A stretch of 64,000 nucleotides of DNA from Galerina marginata. Taxonomy: Eukaryota > Basidiomycota > Agaricomycetes > Agaricales > Galerinaceae. Positions 12,053 through 22,382 of this stretch are shown piece after piece. Location: NCBI GenBank assembly GCA_023014335.1, contig JAECYW010000018.1:682001-746000 (forward strand), written 5' to 3'. How positions within the stretch are numbered: position 1 is the stretch's first letter; each line of letters opens with the position of its first letter. The position numbers and the translations under genes are program-made. The notes under the pieces are model-generated. The model was not told the origin of the DNA, did no database searches, and worked only from the letters and a program-made list of their open reading frames with translations.

Positions 12053-12435
12053 CAGTCATCCACCGGCTAATGTTACGCCACCACTGAGTGTTACACCTTC
12101 ATAACTCAGCCAAAAATGGGTATTTTTTGATGAAATAAAATTTTCCTGTGAGCTGTATACGTTTTCTATTACCTTGTAAAATTTTAGAGGGAACGAATAA
12201 AAATTGACTGAGGAATGGCGAACCCAAAGTGCCGCAAATTGGCTCACTACTCAGTGTTACACCAGTGTTTTGGGAATAACTTTGCGAGAACTGAATAAGA
12301 TCATCTAAAATTTTCACTGAAGGAACTAACAGAATTATAAAGAATTATCATATGGTTTTTATTGGGAAAAAGTGCGATGAAAATTTTTCATTTTGATTTT
12401 TAACTTTCAGTGTAACATTAGCCGGTGGATGACTG
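12053..12435. mobile_element. MITE, Tc1/mariner-like, 24-bp TIRs, TA target duplication
   Basis: Perfect inverted repeats of 24 bp at 12053-12076 and 12412-12435 begin CAGTCATCCACCGGCTAATG. Both ends are flanked by TA (12051-12052 and 12436-12437). The AT-rich 383-bp interior has no coding potential but repeats a TGTTACACC motif near both ends (about 12088 and 12256), which resembles subterminal binding sites. The terminal sequence differs from that of the element at 8500-8818, so this is a separate family. It lies about 290 bp upstream of the MFS gene at 12723. Confidence 0.8.
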
Positions 12436-12657
12436 TATAACTTTACTGATCAGTTGATTGGGATTATCGACTCTGTCAAGCTACTTTTTAGATGGGAAAA
12501 TCCGACGAAAAATGGTTTTATTTGGCTGTGTGACTGAAGCGACATGGCGCATAATTATTCTCAGCTGGGTGGGCGCAAAGACCATGCCTTCTCTCTATTC
12601 TTGTCTCGCATAGACATCCGAATCGTCAGAACCACGTTGTGCAGGTGCTTTTTATGG

Positions 12658-12665
12658 TATAAAAG
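12658..12665 (+). promoter_or_regulatory. TATA box of MFS copy 2
   Basis: TATAAAAG lies 58 bp upstream of the ATG at 12723, a normal spacing for a fungal TATA-containing promoter. Confidence 0.5.
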
Positions 12666-12722
12666 CTGGTTTGGTTCACGTATTTCTGCAACTTAACCCC
12701 CTGGCTCTTTGCATCGCGTTAG

Positions 12723-14463
12723 ATGTCGTCAAGTTCCACCCTCACGGTCGATGCAGAACAGGTACCTAGAGGAAGCGAGAAGCCGATTCTAACCCTCGAT
12801 AACTCCTATGGGCCAACCAAAGATCTCTTCTTCCTTCCTATCCCGGTTAGCCTGCAGTATCGCCCAGGAAAGACTTTTCATTTCAGCATTTGGATGAATT
12901 GTGGGATCAGTCTTGCTGCCACCTTCCGTGAGTCGTCCGCTCGGTAAATCTAGGACGACAGTCACCTTTCTTTTAATAGTTATTTCGAATATGTATTATT
13001 GCCAACCATTGCTCAGTGGGTTACCTTTGACTTAGCGGGGATGTATAACCCAAGTTTCCACAGTTCAAATGGCCGATACGTTCGACGTCTCTTACGAAGG
13101 TGTCGCAAAGTAAGCGGCATAATCAGCCGTCGTTAACGCTAAACTCATTCAAGTGATTCAGGATCCCAACGCTCATTCAAGCAGGGTACGTTACTTATCC
13201 TCTTCAAACACGCCCCTCTCATTCGGTGTTATGGCGGTAGCTATGCTGCCGGCCTTTTTTTCCTTTGCCCGCTAGGTGACCTTGTACGGCGCCGCCAATT
13301 AATTCTGCTCCTCGTTTTTGCCACGGCTTCATTGACAATTGGTCTCGCTACCACCAATAACCTCCTTTTGTTCCAAATTCTTAGCTTCCTCCTCGGATTT
13401 GCCAACATTTCCGCTCAGATTCTGGTCCCTCTCGTCGCAGATCTTGCGCCTCCTGACCACCGCGCGTTCGCGTTCTCTATCATACTCACGGGGATGCTGT
13501 CTGGCGTCCTAATTGCACGGGTATTGGCGGGAGTTATAGGCCAATCCGCATCCTGGCGCGTCGTCTACTACATGGCCATTGGCGCCCAGTATTCAATCCT
13601 TCTTGCATCTTACTTCATCATTCCGGATTACCCTGCGAAAAATAAATCTATGACCTATTGGAGCATTTTATGGAGCATGGTGAAGTACGCAGTTACGGAG
13701 CCTCTGATGGTTCAGATAGAAATTACCTCGATAGCGACAAGCGCTTGCTTTTCGAGCTATTGGGTCACGTTGACATTTCTGCTCGGAGGGCCGCCTTATA
13801 ATTATTCAACGTGAGTCCCATATTTTTACGGTTTCAGATGAAATAAACTGACATGAACCAAAGGCTTGACATCGGGTTATTTGGTCTACTTGGTCTCGCT
13901 GGAATGGCAATCGGCCCTTTTGCTGGACGAATAATTGACCGCGTTTCTCCTTGGCACGGAATTTTCATCTCGACAATCTTGCTCATAGTTTTCCAATCAA
14001 TCCAAACCGCTGCGGCTGGATTCAGCATTGCAGCGGTGATCATTGCATGCTTCGGATTGGACGCTGTTCGCCAGATCCAAAACGTGTCAATGACGACATC
14101 GATATTCAGGTATTATATGCTCCCTTGTAATCTCCATGCTCATAACGACTTAAAAATTCTTCGCAGCATTGACATGGGGGCAATTTCGCGATTGAATGCT
14201 TTATATGTCCTAGCGGTACGTCATTCCGGACTACCACGATACTTAAATTATTAATGACAAGACGGCAGTACTACGTTGGCCAGCTTATCGGAACATCCCT
14301 TGGAACCAAAGTCTTTGTAGATCATGGTTGGCGTGCCTGCGCAGCCCTCGGGATGGGGTTGTATGGGTTTCAACTGGCTGTGCTCCTACTTAGAGGGCCT
14401 CATTGTAGGAGGAAAACTTGGTTTGGGTACGAGGGCGGGTTGAGCATCAGGAAAGATCTTTAG
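12723..14463 (+). CDS. MFS transporter (copy 2), intact
   Basis: This is the intact paralogue of the gene at 3041-4997. It starts MSSSSTLTVDAEQVPRGSEK, has the shared FLPIPVSLQYRPGKTFHF entry, and then membrane segments. The loop GDLVRRRQL matches the MFS motif after segment 2. Other shared blocks are LVADLAPPDHRAFAFSI, ARVLAGVIGQSASWRVVYYM, WVTLTFLLGGPPYNYST and the end GPHCRRKTWFGYEGG. Exons with GT-AG introns remain in frame throughout. Compared with copy 1 it lacks the long Glu/Lys-rich C-terminal tail. The stop is only 220 bp before the ATG of the ACR3 gene on the same strand, so the two may be co-regulated. Substrate unknown. Confidence 0.85.
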
Positions 14464-14683
14464 TGTTAACGCGTTAACGTCTAGTTCAGTTTGATTTGGC
14501 TCAGCCTTCATCATAGATTAGATTAGAGAAACTTTTTAGATAAGATCTTATTAATTTATTGCTCGCCACACGTGCTCTGAAATCAAAATCAAACCTCAAT
14601 TTCAATTTCATAATCATACAAAAACCATAGTATGCTTGGAATGCGACATCACAACTCCAAATCTCGTCGTCCACAACAAATAG

Positions 14684-16095
14684 ATGGCGCCGATTGAGAA
14701 GGTTCAAAACAGCCAGGGTCTATCAGACTCTGGTGAAGCCCAATCCCCTTGTATGTACGTCATACCTTTTCACCCTGCTCCACGTTGCTATTCTTCCCCT
14801 GTTCTTCAAATTTAGCGCCATTCAAAGAGTTAGGTATTCTGGATAGACTTCTACCTCTCTTAGTCCTTCTGTCGATGATACTCGGCGTCGTCCTGGGGGA
14901 ATTTGTCCCCTCTGTCCGAAATGCACTCGACACGGCAAAGTTGCGCAGTGTTTCCGTTCGTACGTGAAATTGGCCTTCTCATGAACTTTCAAAGCAGAGT
15001 ATTAAGCGACCTTCCATTAGCCATAGCGCTGGGATTGGTGGTGATGATGTGGCCGCCTTTAACCAAGGTTCGATATGATAAGCTTCCAAGCGCGTTTGGG
15101 ACGTCCCGATTATGGAAACAATTAGGAATCTCGACGGCATTAAACTGGATCGTAGGCCCGAGCGTGATGCTCGGTCTGGCGTGGGCAACCCTCCCTGATT
15201 TGCCCACCTACCGCACAGGTGTTATTCTCGTCGGTGTAGCACGGTGTATCGCCATGGTCGTGATTTGGAACGACATTGCACGGGGTGACACGGACTACTG
15301 TGCGATCGTTGTTGTTATCAATGCTCTCTTGCAAATTGCCCTTTTCTCACCGTATTGCGTCCTCTTCATTAACATTATTGGCGGACGAGAGCAAGCCAAT
15401 GTCCAGGTTTCCTATGGTGACGTAGCTATATCCGTATTAATCGTACGACTTCTTAAACCTTTATCCCCACCGGAATCTGACTTTCCAACAGTACCTCGGA
15501 ATACCGCTCCTTGCTGGAATTATAACACGCTATGGAGTTATCGCCTTGACGAGTGCCGATTTCTTCCAACGAAATTCCTTCCATTTTTCGATCCCCTCGC
15601 AGTGATTGGACTACTCTATACCATCATCATAATATTCTCTTACCAAGGCCACAGTATCATTCGTAATCTTGGACCCGTCTTCCGCGTCATCGTTCCTCAG
15701 GTTCTATATTTTGTGATTATGTGGACTTCAACTTTTAATTTGATTCATCACCTCTCGCTACGAGAAGCTAAGAGTCACTCGAAACAGGTCTATGGATACG
15801 AAATGGCTGTGGCCCAGGCATTTACTGCAGCTAGTAATAATTTCGTGAGCATTGGACAGCCAAAAATCAACCGTATCAACCTCACTCTATGGTATTTTAG
15901 GAACTAGCTATAGCTGTGGCGATCTCTGTGTATGGCATTGATTCGCAACAAGCACTCGCGGCTAGCATCGGACCTCTCACTGAGGTCCCCGTCCTTCTTG
16001 GACTCAGTTGGGTTGCCTTATATCTAAGACAAAAGCTGGACTGGGGTCCGAAGAGAACATCAGGGAGCTATGATTTACCCCAAATTCCGCAATAA
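14684..16095 (+). CDS. ACR3: Arsenite efflux permease, ACR3 family
   Basis: An arsenical-resistance-3 transporter of the plasma membrane, expected to export arsenite using the proton or membrane potential. It has about 10 membrane segments. Diagnostic blocks are [37 protein letters not shown], and [20 protein letters not shown], whose Cys is the conserved essential residue of ACR3, plus [15 protein letters not shown] and [19 protein letters not shown]. The last exon starts [19 protein letters not shown] and ends DLPQIPQ. The start [12 protein letters not shown] is spliced to [12 protein letters not shown]. Near 15572 the frame shifts by one lost base between SADFFQR and KFLPFFDP, so the gene is either recently damaged or the base is a sequence error. 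It follows the MFS gene head-to-tail. Confidence 0.85.
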
Positions 16096-16609
16096 TTTTT
16101 CTTCGTATAATAATTAAAGTGTGTGGATTCATGTAGTACATAGAAACGTGTTTTCAATTCCACGTTATTTCCTTTGGACCCATAGATCCTTATCACGCTC
16201 GAAATATCTCCTTCAAACCAATGTCATGAATTGGGGGGGGACGAGTTAATGTTACAGAATAAGTTAAACTAAATATTACAACATTTGATTTTATGCTACT
16301 GATCCATAATGAGTCCGATTCCGAGGTGGCATCTTTGCTCGATATCTAATGCGTACAAAAAAATTGACATTACGTTTGACTGTTCGTCGGAATCATGTGG
16401 TGTGGATACGTGATAGGTCGTTAGAATCTTCGAGATAAGTTAAGGCAGGCGTTGTAAACTTGCTAGAAGGGCCAGAACCCAAGGGACATATGTTTCGCTA
16501 TCAGTGAGCGACGTCGATGGGCTGATGGATGGCGGTGCCGATGTATTGTTATCCCGTTCATAATGGGGGAAACGAATTCGATGCCAAATTTGGAAGAGTC
16601 GGAAGGGCA

Positions 16610-18438
16610 TTATACCCTCGCGAATATATTCTTGTTCTCGACAAGTTTTGAGCCCAGGATGAACGCAGAGCCAACCATAACGGTTGTGCCGGAGAATATA
16701 ATCATGGTGGTGAACGAGCCATGGTTGCGCGAGAGCAAAGCCCCAGCAGCAGGACCTCCGAGGAGTGATCTGAGAACATTGGGTTAATTTGTTTGTTTCG
16801 TTAGGAGGCATATGATAGCTGATGGAAAGTAGGAAGGAAAGCTGCACGTCATGGTCATGATGGTGGAATGATGAATGGCATACGCGAACGGACTGAGGTA
16901 GGAGCAAAAATGCTAATCCAAGTTTGTCTTCCCACACTGCACAGTAGACGGGTTCACCGCCCAAAAAGTCGTAGAATGGAAGAATACGAATCTAAAACTA
17001 AAAAGAAAAGAAGACTCACGGGAATGAGATAATACTATACAGCATCCCAATCCTTGTCCCAATTTGCGTCATGTCCGAGATTTGCGCCACACAGGGTGTG
17101 ATAAGAGAGATGAACGCTCCGGAAAAGAAGCCGAACACCGAGGAGAAGAGCATGACGCCTACGATCGTCTCTGCGTGCAGCCAGCAAGCGACGCACGCAA
17201 GGCCTGATAGGAAGGCGACGGGGGTGAGCAGGTTGAATCGACCGATGCTGTCGGACAGGTAGGCTGGCGCAATGCGCCCTAGCACGCCTCCCGCGTTCAT
17301 TACGGCTAGAACGTAGAAGGACATGTGCTCGGGGATGGAGAGGTGCCGGGCGTATTCTACGATGTAGAAGAAAGGAATGAATAGCCCTGTAAACAACAAG
17401 GTCAGGTTTTTGTCCTGGATCGTTGTAGAAAGGAAGTGAGGCTCACCGAGTGCTACGAAGCAGCTGCCAATGGCGAGCAGCACAAACCGCACGTCAGCGA
17501 TCGTCTTGACCTTGAAATAGGGTCCTGGTTTCTTTTGCGCCGACATACTTGAGACCATCAATGTCGCGCTGACGCATCCTACCCCGCTGACGAGGCCAGA
17601 GATGCGAACTCCCCATCCAAAACCAATTTTTTCGAATAACCGCTGGAGGACGATTGGGTATACCACACCCCCTATAGATAATGGTTCCATTTAATAAGAA
17701 TTACGAAACAAGATCCGAACGACGCACCGAGACCCGATCCAGCCACCGCAATACCTAGTGCAGTAGCACGGTATTTAGAATAATGCGTCGTGATACTAGC
17801 AAGAGATGGATAGAACCTGAATCCACAAAAATGCGGTCAATTTACGTGAGGAAAGTAATGAAAAGGATCGACTAACATGAGGCCGACACCCAGCCCAAGC
17901 AAAACCCCTTGGCAAAGGATATACTGGTAATATTGCGTGCAGATGCTTGTCAACATCATGCTAGTTGAATAACAAATCGTTCCTGCCACCATCAGCCAAG
18001 TTGGCCCATACGCGTCAAACAAGCGACCAATAGGAGCACCCTGAACGACGACACAATGAGATACACAGCGCGGGTTGGGAAGACGTAACGTACCGAGAAG
18101 AAAAATACCCACAGCTGCAGGGAGCCGATCCAAGAAATCGTCGAGGCAGGCAGGTGCCGCAGTTGGTGTGCGGCGTACCATGCTTGGAAGGTGCCAAATG
18201 CGTTCATCTGGCCGAAAGTGCAGAACAGAACAATGAAGGCGCCGAGGACGGTTAAGATCGCTTTTGGGCCTCCTTCAGGGTATTCGTGGTCGCAATGTGA
18301 GATTTGTGAACGGTTCTCAGCAGTATTTGCAACGGCCAAAGTATTAACACTGGTTGGGTGAGGACCCACGGAAGACTCTTCATCGAGAGAGATACATATA
18401 GTGACTGGGGTGGCTTGGAATTTCTCGAGGTTAGACAT
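16610..18438 (-). CDS. Monocarboxylate-type MFS transporter (MCT-like)
   Basis: A minus-strand multi-exon gene starting MSNLEKFQATPVTICISLDE. A hydrophilic N-terminus is followed by about 12 membrane segments. Family blocks in order are GGPKAILTVLGAFIVLFCTF, NAFGTFQAWYAAHQL, GAPIGRLFDAYGPTWLM, FYPSLASITTHYSKYRATAL, GGVLGRIAPAYLSDSIGRFN and SLLGGPAAGALLSRNHGSF. These are typical of fungal monocarboxylate/riboflavin-type MFS proteins in the plasma or another membrane. All exons join in frame, with a somewhat long last intron (about 250 nt). The ATG chosen is the first in frame; 24 bp upstream there is only a TTG. The substrate cannot be deduced. Confidence 0.85.
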
Positions 18439-20461
18439 AGAGAGGGATATTAGCTTGGCCAACGGCCAGCACAGAGGATGGGTGGGTAGAGGAGGGGCAG
18501 AGGCAGCGCCGTGTACTTTATGGGCAGTTCATGTCGAGGAAAGCGAGTCAATATTAGCCTGATATAGGATCGACCGCGCTTTATTTAAGTTGACAGTTGC
18601 ATCGCTCCGGACGGAGTGCGGACCTAGCCGTCCATGGCGGATTCAGATACCAAGAAACACGATCGGAGCGAAGTTATGAGAGATTGATATAGAGGAATCA
18701 ATCATAGTTAGCATGTGACGTACATATGGTTGACTTTCTCATCCCGCCCACGGAACGACTTCAATGGATTCGAAAGCTTGACGAGTAGCACTGTTACTGT
18801 ATGCTTTGAGAAAATACATTCATAATACGCCGGAAATGCGGAAAGGGATGATTCCCTCCTTGTTCCACCGGAATTCTTGATCTAAGATGTCGCGTTAATT
18901 GGATACCAAAGCAGGCAGAGGGAGTGGAGAACCGTTGCTTGTTCCGAGGATGGGTCCTGTGTTATTGTGACTGTACTCGCCCGCCTGCGGGGCCGTTCCT
19001 AACCTGGGTACCCGCGCTGCTCTGTATGCCACGCACAGCATTCAGATTTGGTACGTGTCCTTGTCTCCCGTCAGGCGCGAGTACGGATCTGCCTGGTTTA
19101 CAGTGCGGTTGTCGACTTCCTGTCATGCGATAGCATACCTGTTCTCAAATATTAGATTATCAGATCCAATGTCGCGCTTCAAGGAAGGTTTGAGCTCCTG
19201 GATATGATATTTACCAGGCGTTTGTTGTTGTTCCCTCTGTCCTCTGAAAGATGATGATATAATCAGCTCTGTTACTTGCATCGAGTCAAAAGTGGAGAGG
19301 GAAAATTAACCTCAAGATTTTAACTAGGCCATCGTAGGATCAGTTGTCACGTACGCCATCTGCCATTCCCTCGTCCCTCAACCCGCGGCTTTACCGAGTC
19401 ATTTGCGCTGCGCTTTGTGCAGTTTTCCTGCATTTTTGGCTGAATGCAGTGTCTGTGAGAAGAGACTATAGCACTTTTGGTTAGAGACGAGGATGGGGTT
19501 ATGTATCAGACCAGGACTGGGTAGAGCGTTTCTGGAAGGAAGAGCCTCGTGGGATTCCTACCCTGGAAAGGCCTATCATTTGATGGCGTGCTCAAGTCTA
19601 CAATATTTTTATATTCATTCCCAATGGTGAGAAGATATTTATCATTTCGAAATGCCACTGACCGCCGACGACGTTTCTCAAGAGCGCCCGAAAAATATTC
19701 CGTACTGCTTCGGTACGTAACGTCAAGGCGCTGTTCTTAAGTACATTCGACTGTACGAGGGCAGGGCTTCATTAGACGTCGTGCCACATTGAACTCAAAG
19801 CCATTCACACGCACGATGAGCACAATACCCATTTGCGTAGAAGCGCCTTCCATCACGGAGAACGAAACTCTAAGAGTCGACATGAAGACGATATTCAATA
19901 ATAGTAGGGAGCGGTCGCGGCTGATCCAAGTAGCTCGCTGATTGCCTGGACACGTACATCTCCGCCTAATGGGATAGATTGTCTTGTTAAAAAAAGATTA
20001 GGAGTATGGGGAACAAATGATGAAGATGCTCGTCGGATCAGGCTGGCCGGAGGAGGAAAAGCATAATAAGACTTCGGGTTCAGAATACAAGAAGGTCCGA
20101 AAGATGAAAGGACGTATAAGGGCGAAAGCGTTCTGTAACGCTTCTTGAAGAGGTAATGTGGTATAGGTATCCGCACGAGGTGACTTCTGAGGTTTGCCAC
20201 CTTGAAAGAGCAGTTGAAATCCGCGGAGACCATGACCTTGAGAGCTCCGAACACATAGGAGGGGCGTCTGGTGTGCGGCGGTGAAAGCGACCATATCGTA
20301 ACACCGAAGATCACTGCGAACACAATAGGCTGAAGGGGGGAGGACAATACGGGCTTAGATTAGAGATGGGCGTCATTCCGGCATAGTGGGACATACACGT
20401 CATTGGGGAGGCGGGTTGGTCAACTTCCTCGAGGAGAAGGACGGGCCTCCAAAGATGGATC
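18439..20461. other. Long intergenic region
   Basis: About 2 kb between two minus-strand genes. A minus-strand frame at 20347-19895 begins MSSPLQPIVFAVIFGVTIWS and has one hydrophobic segment, so a small membrane-protein exon is possible, but no family, start context or clean splicing could be established. A plus-strand Cys-rich frame at 18924-19133 also lacks support. No repeat was noticed. Confidence 0.3.
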
Positions 20462-21192
20462 CTACGACTCGTATTCGAGTTTGTCTCCCATATCACCAAG
20501 TTGCCTTCGACTGGCCTTCAGTTCCCGATATCGGGCGATAGCTTTGTCTCTTTCCTGTTCCATCATGACCTTCTGTGACATTGATAATACCCCGTCCCGC
20601 TTTCCAATAGCAATTGACGAACCACGCGGCAGCTTCTTCAGTTCCGGTGGTGCTTGGGCGACATCGTTCAGCCTTTTCGGTGCGGAAGACGATGTTGATT
20701 GAAACTCCTTCGGACGCCCGGCAAATTTGAACTCTTGTGGAGGGGGAGAATTAGGCCGAGGCTTCTCAACCTCTTCCACAGCATTTGGCTTTCCTTGGAA
20801 CTGTTTCGCCTTCTTAGCCTCGAGTCTGGCTTCACGCTCTGATTTGGCCACGTTGCGAGCCACGGCACGCGATGTCTGGACAGCAGACTTTACAAGCGGA
20901 CGCAAGTCGTCTTCCACTCGTCTGCGTAAAGTCGGATTTAATCTTCGATGGTAAGTAAAATCGGAACTCGTTTGCATACCGGTTGAAATGCTGCATCGAC
21001 TCTCCAGGTTGGATTGTCAACACGACCTTTTTCTCTGCCTTCTTGGCTTGTCCGTTACTGGTCCCTAACTCGTGCTTCTGTCGCTTTGCTGGTCCTGAGC
21101 CGCTGTCTCCGTCCACGGCCTTTTCGTTTCTTCAGCTTCCACTCTTCTCGAATCGTCTGAGAATTGAAAACACGCGTCGCTGACTTTGGTAT
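20462..21192 (-). CDS. Basic coiled-coil protein, CCDC137-like (tentative)
   Basis: The frame reads PKSATRVFNSQTIREEWKLK at the N-terminus, then KRQKHELGTSNGQAKKAEKK, TIQPGESMQHFNR, a 57-nt intron, and RVEDDLRPLVKSAVQTSRAV with a long charged helix. It ends GDMGDKLEYES. The Lys/Arg-rich start, a GES-x-x-x-F-x-RR motif and the charged helix resemble the nucleolar/nuclear CCDC137 group, but this is a tentative match. Two oddities: the codon expected to be the start ATG (21192-21190) is ATA, and one extra base in the AAAAGG run near 21120 shifts the frame between KKRK and the DGDSGSG segment. Either could be a sequence error or early decay. The 3' end is secure. Confidence 0.5.
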
Positions 21193-22310
21193 GGCCTCAT
21201 TTCTCAGCGATTCCTTTCCAGGAGCAAGATCGGATCCTCTGCAAATTACTATCTGTTATTCTCGGCGCACCTGAATACGACAACAAATTGGACTTACTGT
21301 TCATTTCGCAGCTTTTCTCGAACAGAACGCTTCGCTTTTTTATGTGGCATCTAAGAAATCTCGAGTAATAGATCGGAAAGTGGAATCCTCAAAACTCGAC
21401 GAATGGTATCAAAAGAAGACGCACCAAAGCCGCACAGGTTTTTTTCCGGGGCTTCGAATTTGTTAGCATTGGATGTACGTGACAAACAAAGGCTTGCAGC
21501 TCCCCCTGCCTCAACCTACCTGCAACTTCTTCGAAACGTCGACTGGCGACTGCTCATGCTACATACCACGTAAAACTACTTGAAACTTCTCCAGGACTCA
21601 GGCTTTTTGATCAGTGTCTCTCACCCGATTGGCGCCATGTATCGCTTGCGTTCGAAGGTTACCACCGAACCACCCGTCGAATCTGACACTGACATTGGTG
21701 AGTGCCAGTCTCGGAGCTTTCACAGTACAGCTAATGAGAATTTATTTTAGTACAAGAAGCTGTATATCCCACAATGTACCATGGCCGTAAATCCCTCCTC
21801 CAGGTCCACCAGGCGTGATATTAATAGACTATGCAATCGTTTCCACATGATGTTCGACTCGTTTTCGCAGACGACTTGCAACAGGAGTTGCATGGGGCAT
21901 TCTTTATCTCTGTGACATAAGTTGTGCCGCAAGATCAGCTGCTACTTGGCTGCTACTGCTCTTCCGAGTAAGTAGTCCATTTGCAATGACCCTGTGTCTG
22001 CCCTTTTTTGCTCGTCTGACCTGCCTAGTTCGTATCTCATACGTATCTTAGTCGCCTTGGGTCCCCAACTTATATCGGACAATGTTTGGTAACTCCGGAG
22101 ATTTGCTGGTACTCACCGCTTTCAATTTAACACACCACGATCAATTACGACGTTATTGAAGAATCAAGATCGATATCCTGATACTGGAGAAGCGCAGGGC
22201 CACATGGACTACATTTGCCGGGTGACGATATGCTCATGAGATTCGCAAGATAGAACCACTCGCCAGCACGATGTACTACTGGAACAAAAATAACCAGATT
22301 TCACTCAGAT
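21193..22310. other. Intergenic region upstream of the carboxypeptidase array
   Basis: About 1.1 kb. A possible short first exon (MYRLRSKVTTEPPVESDTDI, starting at about 21637, followed by a GTGAGT donor) has no convincing continuation. Nothing else is recognised. Confidence 0.3.
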
Positions 22311-22318
22311 TATAAAGG
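22311..22318 (+). promoter_or_regulatory. TATA box of carboxypeptidase 1
   Basis: TATAAAGG sits 72 bp upstream of the ATG at 22383. Confidence 0.45.
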
Positions 22319-22382
22319 TTGATATCCGACGCCTCTAACCTGCAGCACTAGAACTTACGACATCATACTAGATCTACCCAGG

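Noticed and set aside
18924..19133. Cys/Pro-rich plus-strand frame
   Set aside because: No signal peptide, domain or intron structure; probably a chance open frame.
19895..20347. Minus-strand frame with one hydrophobic segment
   Set aside because: Could be an exon of a small membrane protein, but no start, splice partner or family could be supported.
21637..21820. Possible short first exon MYRLRSKVTTEPP with a GTGAGT donor
   Set aside because: The next exon candidate stops within 20 codons in every phase.
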